Of a stretch of DNA of 64,000 nt, positions 1 to 8,627 are shown piece after piece (within the stretch, counting starts at the first letter, position 1; each line of letters begins with the position of its first letter). The notes under the pieces are model-generated. The model saw only the letters and a program-made list of their open reading frames with translations. It ran no database searches and had not been told where the DNA came from. A program made the translations under genes and the position numbers. This DNA comes from Karstenula rhodostoma CBS 690.94 (taxonomy: Eukaryota; Ascomycota; Dothideomycetes; Pleosporales; Didymosphaeriaceae). Location of the stretch: assembly GCA_010093485.1 (NCBI GenBank), contig MU001507.1, positions 1,508,662-1,572,661 on the forward strand. The letters run 5' to 3'.

Positions 1-948
1 GCGGTAAACTGTGATCATGGACTATGGAATGCTGACTTGGAAGAGGAGTGGCACCTGTTGACAATGAGGTGCTTGCAACTTTTAACTTGATGGAGCAGTA
101 TGCGTCGGCGGCATATTGCAAGAAGAATTTCAACTCTCCTGGGGATCGCATCACATGCAGTGACGGAACTTGCCCCTTAGTTCAAGCTGCCAATGCCACT
201 AGTGCTATCGAGTACAACAGGTAAGTCGCGAGCACGGTTGGAAGTATAGCTGGTGCTACTACAAACCAGTCAGCATATGGTTCCGTTAACTTACTCCCAG
301 CTTCCCAGCAACCTTCTAACAGACGTAACCGGCTACGTCGCGCTCGATCCAACCCACAAGCTCATCGTCGTCTCCTTCCGCGGCAGCGCATCGGTCCAGA
401 ACTGGATCACCAACCTCGAATTCGGCGCCGTTCCCACCAGCCTCTGCACCGGCTGCACCGTCCACCGGGGCTTCTGGCAATCCTGGCTCGACTCCCGCCC
501 CGCCGTCACCGCAGCCGTGAATCAGCTCTCCATCTCCAACCCAACCTACAAGATCGTGACCACAGGCCACTCCCTCGGCGGTGCCATCGCCACCCTCGCC
601 GCCGCAGACCTGCGCGCCGCAGGCTACCAAGTAGCCCTCTACACCTTCGGCGCTCCGCGCGTCTCCAACTCCAAGCTCGCAAACCACATCACCGCGCAGC
701 CCGGTGGCAACTACCGCGTCACCCACTGGAACGACCCCGTGCCGAACATCCCGCCCATCCTTTTCGACTTCGCCCACGTGAGCCCGGAGTACTACATCAA
801 CCGTCCCAACGCCCTGGCGGTCAGGGCGAGCGATTTCAGAATCTACGAGGGCGTGACTAACTTGAGGGGTAATGCGGCGTGGTTGGTCACGGACGTATTG
901 GCGCATTTCTGGTATTTTGGGTCGTTCTCGATCAAATGTCAACTGTGA
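1..948 (+). CDS. Secreted class-3 lipase / feruloyl-esterase-like hydrolase (5' truncated)
   Basis: Alpha/beta hydrolase of the fungal lipase class 3 family, which hydrolyses acylglycerols or related esters outside the cell. The gene runs in from before the window. Likely exons are ..3, 46-220 and 270-948; the introns (about 4-45 and 221-269) have GTAA donors and AG ends, and the first carries a GCTGAC branch point. The nucleophile elbow GHSLGG is at 565-582 (Ser codon 571-573). The acid is probably Asp in WNDPVPNIPP (codon 733-735), and the histidine is in LAHFWYFG near the C terminus (codon 904-906). This spacing matches A. niger FaeA and mono/diacylglycerol lipases. Exon 46-220 is cysteine-containing (AAYC, ITCSDGTCP), as expected for a secreted enzyme. 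The signal peptide would lie upstream. Substrate class (lipid or feruloyl ester) cannot be decided from the sequence. Confidence 0.88.
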
Positions 949-1577
949 GGGTGCATATGTGATTGGATCTGGGATGGTTGCAGATATTTTCTCTGAGAAA
1001 ACCATACTGAGGAACGCTTGGTTTCATTCATGTCAGTTGGTGATTTGGAATATCATGGGTATGTGACAGGACGATCAAATGCAAGCTTGGGTATGAAACA
1101 GTACCTGTGCAAGGATACAACTGTGAAAGGAACAAAGCAAAGCCAGGGAACCACTTTGTCTATTTTCTATTTTCGGCGCATACCACATTATCGCTGGAGG
1201 GATGGTTGGAGGTTGGAGCAAGAACAAAGTCGGTGGAAGGAGCTGTATGCGACTCGGAACCAAAAGCCGACGCTACGATAACCTGGCACCACTACATTCG
1301 CAACATCGCCCCTCCGACATATCAGTCGCCCATCCGATTTGTCATGTGTTACTCTCTGAACAAACCCAAGCCAAGAAGCCCATATGTGGCCCCCAAAGCC
1401 GTAATTGCTTGGTGCGGCGCATTTCCGCGACCATGCGTAAACACGCAGTTGACTAATCGCTGCAATATCCGAAGGTACCCAATTTGATTTGCAAACTGCA
1501 CACTGATATATATACTCGTGGAAGCAAACGTCTGCAACTTCAGTAGACACACTTGATCTTCTTGGGCGGCAGGCACC
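949..1577. other. Intergenic, no supported gene
   Basis: The short overlapping ORFs on both strands here have no recognisable domain and no consistent splice structure. The stretch should hold the lipase 3' UTR and the promoter of the macrodomain-sirtuin gene. Confidence 0.6.
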
Positions 1578-3477
1578 ATGTCTTCCATGTCGGCAGTCTT
1601 GGAGCGCACCGTACGGTTTCTGATCACGGAATCTCGCAACGTCCGGACTCGGCATCTGCTCCAGCATCTTGAACATGGCGATTCTTCAACTCAGTTGCAG
1701 GTTCTGAAACAGCTGCTTTGCATTCGCTCACCGCATTCGAGGTTGCCTCCGAATGTCTTGCGAGATATTCACGATATCTTGATCCACGAACGCAGCCACC
1801 GCGTGCTCACGCCTGTAAGTTGCGACCAGAGGAAGCTCTGCAGCCTCCCAATCAAAAATCCGACCTGGTGCTATGTATGTGGAACATGTCGTCCTGACTC
1901 TACTCTAGGTGAGCAGCATCCCCTGTATGGGTACCTTTACTCGAGAAAAAGGGCGACCCCCCGTAAGGATCAAGATATGGAAAGGCGACATAACCACGCT
2001 CGCACCCGGTACAACAGCGATAACCAACGCGGCGAACTCGCAAATGCTTGGCTGCTTCCAGCCTACACACCGATGCATTGACAACGTCATCCACTCCTGG
2101 GCCGGCCCCCGCTTGCGACAAGAATGCTTCGAGATCGCTTCAGCGAGACAAGACCAGCCGGATGCTTTGCCCGTGGGTGACGCGGTGACTACGCAGGCGT
2201 ATTGTTTGCCGTGTGACTATGTGATACACACCGTCGGACCACAGCTTGAGCGGGGCTCGGAACCGGACGACGTGGAGAGACGTCAGCTCAGCCAGTGCTA
2301 CTATTCCGTCCTCGACGAAGCAGACAGGTTGCCGGAGACCGCAGAAGGGAAAAGCGTGGCTCTTTGCGGCATTTCGACGGGGCTGTTCGCGTTTCCGGCT
2401 AAGCTTGCGGCAAGTATCGCGGTTGATACAGTTGCGGCTTGGTTTGCACACCATCCCGAAGCTACCATCTCGGACGTCGTCTTTGTGACCTATACCGAAG
2501 ATGACCACGAAATATACGGTACCCTGCTCAAGAAAAATCGGCCTACTTGGACTCTGAGCCCCAGCGAGCCGGCGAAAGAGCTGGCACTCACCAGTCCAAC
2601 AATTGAAAAGGCTTGCGCCTGGCTTGCCGAAGCCGACACCGTCATTGTCAGTGCTGGTGCCGGCCTTTCTGCTGCAGACGGACTCGACTATACTTCGCGG
2701 ACGTTATTTCGGACGCACTTCCCAGCCTTCCTCCAATACGATCTTGAACGTTTGTACGACGTTTTTGGCTTCGTAGATTGGCCTTCAGATCGGGTCAAAT
2801 GGGGATATTTCTTCACGCATCTGAACGTAGTGCGCCAGTGGCCACAATCCCAGCTGTACGGGCGACTCCTCGAATGGCTCAACTCCTACGGCGACAACGC
2901 ACATGTCAGGACGTCGAATGCGGACGGACTCTTCGTTGCAAATGGCTGGGATGAGGCAAGACTGTCTACACCGCAAGGGCAGTACCACTACTTCCAATGC
3001 GTGGCGAACTGCACGCCAGACTCGTACTGGCCGTCGAGACCATTCCTCGACAAGGCGCTGCCTCTTATAGATGCAGCCACACAGTCCCTGAAAGACGACT
3101 CTGCCGTACCTAGATGCAAGAACTGCGGCGGCGACCTGTTTCTCTGCGTGCGCGCCGCGAACTGGTTCAACGAAAGGCCTTATCGAGCTGGTGAGGCGCG
3201 CTGGAAGAAGTTCGAGAGGCGCGTCCTGAACGGTGGAGGAGGAAAGACGGTTGTCCTCGAACTGGGCGTCGGCATGAACACGCCGGGGGTTCTCAAGTGG
3301 CCCAACGAGGATCTCGTTCGACAGGGGAATCAGCAGGTGAAGCTCGTCCGGTTGGCGGTGGGAGAGCATGCAGAGGTGCCGTGGGATTTGGAAGAGGCAC
3401 AGTTGGCAACCAGCATCGATGGGGACATCAGCCTTTCTCTTCCTCAAATCCTGCCGAGTGCCTCTCAGAAGCACTAA
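1578..3477 (+). CDS. Macrodomain-SirTM fusion: ADP-ribosyl hydrolase joined to class M sirtuin
   Basis: Two exons, 1578-1814 and 1909-3477, joined in phase 0 (donor GTAAGT, acceptor CTCTAG), give 601 residues. Residues 1-90 form the helical leader seen in zinc-containing macrodomains (RLPPNVLRDIHDIL). The macrodomain follows: WKGDITTL, NAANS (119-123), GCFQPTHRC with probable Zn ligands Cys128, His133 and Cys135, and the GISTGLFAFP loop (233-242). The C-terminal half is a sirtuin: GAGLSAADGLDY (329-340), TSNADG (414-419), PQG with Gln435 where ordinary sirtuins have the catalytic His, and CxxxC (443/447) plus CxxC (482/485) zinc cysteines. Known biology: SirTM sirtuins ADP-ribosylate proteins, in bacteria a lipoylated GcvH-like carrier, and the partner macrodomain removes the mark; fungal fusions have been reported. 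Here writer and eraser share one chain. The neighbours are not lipoylation genes, so the substrate is open. No targeting signal is obvious. Confidence 0.87.
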
Positions 3478-3735
3478 GATTGCAGAATGAAGACACTGTA
3501 TGAATAGCGGATACCCAATAGTCGGATGTTTAAAAGTAGGTGTAGATTCAACTGCTACATCTCGGCTAGACTTGCCTCTGCAGCAACCCACCCCATGACG
3601 CAACCGCACCCGAGCACCACCCATCCACTCATTCCGAATTCCGAGCCTCACCACGCGACCATCCCGCCGCGATCTATGCACCTCCCCCGCCACCTCACAC
3701 CCTCGAACCTCCTGTCCCTCTACCGCACCCGCACC

Positions 3736-4578
3736 ATGGCCGCCGCCCCGCCTCCCTCCCGCCCCATCAAGATCCTCATGATCCACGGCTTCACGCAGTC
3801 CGGCCCAAACTTCCACGCCAAAACGCGCGCCCTCGAGAAGAACCTCCAGAAAGCCTTCCCTGCAGGCATCACGCTGTCGTACCCGACGGCGCCGATCCGG
3901 CTCGCCCACGCAGACATCCCGTTCCCGACTGCCGCGCCCGAGGCCAAGGAGAACGGCGACGCGGAGGAGCCGGATGCGTGGGCGTGGTGGAAGAGGAAAG
4001 GCGACGCCGAGCCGTATGCGTACGAGGGGCTGGAGCTGGGCTTGGAGACGCTGGCGCGCGTGCTGAAGGACGAGGGGCCGTTTGACGGCGTGATTGGGTT
4101 CTCGCAGGGCGGTGCCATGGCGGCGATGGTGGCCGCGCTGCTGGAGCCCGAGCGGCGGAAGGCGTTTGAGAAGCTGTATCCTGAGGGCGGCATATCGTAT
4201 CCGCAGTCGTTCGAGGCGGATACGGGATACATGGAGGAGACCATCCACGCGCCGCTCAAGTTTGCTGTCAGTTATTCGGGGTTTGCGGCAAGGGACGTGG
4301 ATCTGTACCGCGGCTTCTATGAGCCGAAGATCAAGACGCCGATGCTGCACTTCATCGGAACACTTGATACCGTCGTGGAAGAGTCGCGGAGCTTAGCTCT
4401 GGTGGAGCGGTGTGAACAGAGTGAGGACCGGGTGGTTTACCATCCTGGTGGCCACTTTTTGACCACGCAAAAGACGTACGTCGCAGCCCTCGTAGGCTTT
4501 ATAAAAGAGGTCCTGCACAAGGCGGACAATGGCGAGCAGAAAGAGGAGAGCGTAGAGGATATGGACGTGCCATTTTAG
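3736..4578 (+). CDS. FSH1-family serine hydrolase
   Basis: Single-exon alpha/beta hydrolase of 280 residues, related to yeast Fsh1-3 and human OVCA2. The N terminus reads ILMIHGFTQSGPNF (oxyanion region). The nucleophile elbow is GFSQGGAMAA (Ser near residue 123), followed by FIGTLDTVVE (acid Asp) and the terminal His in HPGGHF. I chose the ATG at 3736 because the family starts close to the first beta strand. The frame stays open upstream, and an ATG at 3676 would add a basic/leucine stretch that could act as a mitochondrial presequence. The gene is tail-to-tail with RPN5, 192 bp apart. The family substrate is poorly defined (small esters; some members work in polyketide clusters), and nothing here suggests a cluster. 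A 521-residue ORF on the opposite strand is a shadow. Confidence 0.86.
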   Translation: MAAAPPPSRPIKILMIHGFTQSGPNFHAKTRALEKNLQKAFPAGITLSYPTAPIRLAHADIPFPTAAPEAKENGDAEEPDAWAWWKRKGDAEPYAYEGLELGLETLARVLKDEGPFDGVIGFSQGGAMAAMVAALLEPERRKAFEKLYPEGGISYPQSFEADTGYMEETIHAPLKFAVSYSGFAARDVDLYRGFYEPKIKTPMLHFIGTLDTVVEESRSLALVERCEQSEDRVVYHPGGHFLTTQKTYVAALVGFIKEVLHKADNGEQKEESVEDMDVPF

Positions 4579-4770
4579 ACTGCGCATAGACCCACGACAT
4601 TTGCGTTCAGCATGGAGTTGCATATAGAAGATAGATCACACGTGGCACGGCAGCGATGTTCCGAAGTCTATAATACATGCGCAGTGTATGCGGGGGCCGG
4701 TATCATAGAGGCTCGAGTATGTCTAGACTAATCATGATCCTTTTCAAAGAGACTCATTTGAGCACCTCCC

Positions 4771-6460
4771 TCATTTCGCCTTGCCCTTAGCAAGCTTGCT
4801 GCTCTTATCAAGTTTTGCTCCTTGAATACGAGCCATCATCTCTTCCTTCGTAATGAGGTGATCAATGCGCTCCAGGAGCCCGAGCAGGCTCTTCATGTTG
4901 CCGCTCCACTCGTTCAGCACATCATCAGCATCCCTAGGCTTAGCAAAGCTGACGATGCGGGCTGGCCGGTCGATCTTGGCGTGGATGGTCTTTGCCGTGA
5001 CCAGCTCACTGATGTACTTCTCCGTCTCATCCTCGGTCAGATCAAGGAGCTCCGTTAACCGTGGAATCTGGATGCGTGTGTAATACTTGGCTACCACGCG
5101 AACATTGTGCTCGATCACTCGCTTGCGCAGATCCTGCCACCTCTTGTGTGCCTTCGGGTCGTCCGAATCATCCGCCTCGGCATCGAACACATCCGTCTCC
5201 GTAAGGTGAGGGCCAAACTGCTTGGCCACCATTGGCCACCGCATCAGCTCGGGAACGGTGAACAGTTTGACGAGTTGTGCATCTTGCGGTATCATCGAGT
5301 TGCGCGAGTCTCGTTGAATGCGGTGGATGAGGTCGGACTGCTCATTGTCGTACGGCGCAAGGATGATGAAGTAGATGACGCGTTGGAGGATCTACAATTG
5401 TTAGATGCTTCACTGCATACAAACACAGGTCACATACAGCTTTCAGCTTGTTTGGGTCCTCCTCCACCGCCTCAGTATCCAGCACCTGTCGGTAGTGCTT
5501 GCAGACATCGAGGTACTTGTCCTCATGCTTGGCTAGAGTGATCTGCTGTTCGTAGAAGCGGAGCTTCAGATCGGTCACATCGTCTTCCGGCTCGATCGGC
5601 GGGTCGTCGACACTCCGCGTTTTCTCCTTCTCTTCCCGTTCTTTTTGCTCCTTCTCCAGCTGCTCGGGTGATTTCTTGGGCTTGCGCGTAAAATACCGGG
5701 TGCTAATCTTCCTCGCAAGGATGCCAGCCTGTGTCCAGTCGCCCTTCTGTATGCATAGCGATACTTGTTGTAGGATGAACTCGGTCTTCTCGCGGCGGGT
5801 CATGGAGCCGAAGGTCTCGACCTGCAACTCGCACAGAATGTCGGTGGCCGCATTGATATCGCCCTGCTCCTTCTTGATGTTCGACAATATCCGCGTGATC
5901 CTAGCCCGCTCAACCTCGACGAAGATCTGTCGTGGGGTGTCAGCTTTGCCCCGTGTATCGGGATGCATGCGCCACGCACCTTGCCCTCAGTGACGGTCCG
6001 CAGCGTCTCGATGACCGAAAGTTTGGTCTCCAGGCTCGGGGTGTCATCCAAGAATCCCATCACGGTCTGCACCATCTTGGTAGTAGCCTGCTTCAGCTGG
6101 CCATGCTTCTTCGAGAGCAGTAGCACCTGCTCGTTGAGCAAACTCCAGTCGCCAGCATTCTTAGCTATTGTGCATATCGCTACAAGGATTCGAGAGGTTG
6201 AGGCAAGATCGGAGGCCTTCTCGCCGTTAGTGAATCCGGGCTGGATCAATCTAAGAAGGTGGCCATACCTGGCGGGTCTGCTTCTCCAGCAGAAGTAGCT
6301 TCTCGATCGCCGCTTGCGGGTTGCTCTGCAACTGCTGTCAGCTTTGCCTTCATCGCAGGAGACTCAAACATACGGATCCAAGCTTCTCTGCCTCGGGTAT
6401 CGCCTTGTCAACCTCCTTTGTGAAGTCCTTGTCGGCCTTGAGCACCTGCCCGCTCGACAT
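4771..6460 (-). CDS. RPN5: 26S proteasome regulatory (lid) subunit Rpn5 / PSMD12
   Basis: Non-ATPase subunit of the 19S lid, a PCI-domain scaffold for the deubiquitinase Rpn11 in cytosol and nucleus. Five exons on the minus strand: 6460-6374, 6334-6269, 6216-5980, 5926-5438 and 5391-4771. They join without frame error to 499 residues. The start is MSSGQVLKADKDF. Diagnostic conserved stretches are LLLLEKQTRQ followed across an intron by ASDLASTSR, then NAGDWSLLNEQVLLLSKK, QTVMGFLDDTP, the exon-spanning EGK/IFVEVERARITR, and FYEQQITLAKHEDKYLDVCKHYR. The PCI/winged-helix part (KYYTRIQIPRLTELLDLTEDETEKYISELV) and a C-terminal helix follow. Length fits other filamentous fungi. Intron 2 carries a CACTAACG branch point. 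It is divergent from the phosphoesterase gene, with about 860 bp between start codons. Confidence 0.96.
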
Positions 6461-7324
6461 TGTGGCGGGGTCGGGATGGAGTCGCGGGTCGCTCGGTGAC
6501 TTTTCTACGGCGCAGAGACTGAGATATAAAGGGCTGTTCGAGAAATCGCGGGGTCGCCGAAGGGACGTGAAAGGGTGTGTATGGTCGATGAAGCTGTCAG
6601 GCTCGTGTTGCAATTGCTCAACTAACTGTCGGGGTCGGAGATACTGCACGGGCCGTAAACACCACGTGACGTAACCTCATCATTTGCAGGTTGCCCGCAT
6701 TCAGACTATGGCTCGACAAAGCTTGGTTCGTGAGCATGGGAGCCATTCCACCAACAGTCAGACATGAAGTGTTTGGCATGGATGCAAAAAAAATGCGTGA
6801 GCAGCACAGCCAGTCAATTGATGACATCGCTCATAGAACAAGATCCCGACATACTTGACTATCTAGTCGAAACTTCCCACATTTGAGGCTGTCGGGAGAC
6901 TTACTATCGTTTCTACAGAATGGTTCATTCTAAATGACTACGTTTTCTACGTGCTACAGTTTAGAAGGCGCTGATGCGGAGAATGCACATGAGGAGACCG
7001 GGCCAAGACTCGGGCGAACAGAGAGCGCTGATGCCCTCCCGGGCAGCAAGTGGGATACGCCGTGAAACCTGGTTCCTCTAGTCTCTTCCCATACCTACTC
7101 GTTGTTGATGATGTACCCGGAGCTTTTTCAAGATGTGTACATCGACGGTCCAACAAGTGGGTACGTTGGGGACGATGGGGACAGAGCGCTGGAACGGTAG
7201 ACACAACCAAGTTTATGATTAGACAGCAAAGGCTAGCTCATATTTAAAACGACTTTCTCTCCAGATGCGGATGGGAAAATCCATCCGCTTAACACTCATA
7301 ATTTCACTTACCTTGATCATCAAA
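6461..7324. other. Divergent intergenic region, no gene seen
   Basis: It lies between the RPN5 and phosphoesterase start codons and should hold both promoters. Short ORFs here have no domain signature. An upstream in-frame ATG at 7265 could extend the phosphoesterase. Confidence 0.6.
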
Positions 7325-8320
7325 ATGTCGCTCAAGCGTGCTCACACGCATGGCTCGTTTACGACCGAAGATGAGAACATCTCCAAAAGGCATCGAACAA
7401 CTTCTCCTAGCCCGTCTGACCTAATCAAACCCATTCCTGTTCGCTTCCTCATCATGTCTGACACTCATGATCGACACGACGAAATCCTGCAGTCCACTCC
7501 GCAATGCGATGTGCTCCTCCACTGCGGCGACTTCACCGAGGACGGATCGCCAGAAGCTATTAAGCAGGCTCTCGATGCCTTTTCTAAAATAGAAGCCGAG
7601 CTGAAACTATTTATCGCTGGCAACCACGAGATTTCGCTTGATAGAGACTATTACCTATCCCAAGGAGGCACCGAAGAGGTTCATCTAAAGGCACGCGCAC
7701 TCACAGCCCCTCCTGGCATTCGCTTTCTCGAAGAAGGAACACACGAGTTCACATTGAAGTCTGGGGCGTACTTCAAGATATTTGTCTCGCCGTGGACACC
7801 GCAGTACGGCTCTTCGGCCTTCCAATATCCCACTAGCAGAGACCGTTTCAACGGACCAGAAATCACTCCGCCGTGGGCACAAAATGTTGGGACGGAAAGT
7901 TCGATCATACCCGAGGGCGTCGATATCGTAATGACCCATGGTCCGCCACAATACATCCTCGATAGGACAGACGGCAGCAGTGCAGGCTGTGAACATCTGC
8001 GCCGGGCGATTGCACGGGTACGGCCACGATTGCATTGCTTTGGGCATGTCCACACAGGTTATGGGGCACAAAAAGTATGGTATGACGACAGGAAGGGGTC
8101 AGGAGAAGGAGACGGCATGGTGTTGCCGCCCCAGGAGTGGGTAGGCAAGAATCAAGCGAAGAGGAAGGGTTATGCCTGTCTCGGGCCCGGCGTCGCTGAG
8201 GCCTTCAGGAAGAACAGGAATGGGAAAGGGAAAGGGACCCTGATGATTAATGCTGCGATCGTGGATGGCAATAACAAGCCGGAAAATATGCCTTGGCTCG
8301 TAGAGTTGGACCTGTCTTGA
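7325..8320 (+). CDS. Calcineurin-like metallophosphoesterase (MPPED-like)
   Basis: Intronless, 331 residues from the ATG at 7325. All metallophosphoesterase metal motifs are present in order: FLIMSDTHDRHDE (D-x-H), LLHCGDFTEDG (GD), FIAGNHEISLD (GNHE), IVMTHGPP and CFGHVHTGYG (GHxH). The layout is like the animal MPPED1/2 cyclic-nucleotide or phosphoester hydrolases, and many such genes occur in ascomycetes without a known substrate. The N-terminal 45 residues are basic and serine-rich and may be disordered. An in-frame ATG at 7265 would prepend a short hydrophobic run (RLTLIISLTLIIK). I prefer 7325 because its context (CAAAATG) is better and the hydrophobic run is unusual for the family, but the longer form cannot be excluded. 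Confidence 0.9.
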   Translation: MSLKRAHTHGSFTTEDENISKRHRTTSPSPSDLIKPIPVRFLIMSDTHDRHDEILQSTPQCDVLLHCGDFTEDGSPEAIKQALDAFSKIEAELKLFIAGNHEISLDRDYYLSQGGTEEVHLKARALTAPPGIRFLEEGTHEFTLKSGAYFKIFVSPWTPQYGSSAFQYPTSRDRFNGPEITPPWAQNVGTESSIIPEGVDIVMTHGPPQYILDRTDGSSAGCEHLRRAIARVRPRLHCFGHVHTGYGAQKVWYDDRKGSGEGDGMVLPPQEWVGKNQAKRKGYACLGPGVAEAFRKNRNGKGKGTLMINAAIVDGNNKPENMPWLVELDLS

Positions 8321-8627
8321 ACGAATAGATAGTCGGACGCGCTCAACCCGCAATGCCATGTCCAACAAATAAGCGAGCGTACAGTAGTCTGCATAAAGTG
8401 ACAGTCCATACCCTTGAGATGTTTGCAGTATGTCGAATGTTCGGATTCTCAAGTCCTGTCCTTGGAACGCGCTAGGCCACGTGCCATCGCGTTCCCCGGG
8501 GCCCTGGTTGACCCGCCAGAAAAGGTTTCCCCACCCACTCGCGCTTCACGTCCGTAGCACCCCACCATGTATCTTAGCCAACGCCGCATATGCATCGCAA
8601 ACCCACTGAAACTGGACGTCAACCAAG

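Noticed and set aside
316..1005. 229-codon minus-strand ORF
   Set aside because: It mirrors the lipase exon with its catalytic motifs; the translation is Gly/Val/Asp-rich without family resemblance.
2785..4350. 521-codon ORF on the minus strand
   Set aside because: It is antisense to the SirTM 3' end and the FSH1 hydrolase, Arg/Leu/His-rich with no domain. It is a GC-driven shadow of two well-supported genes.
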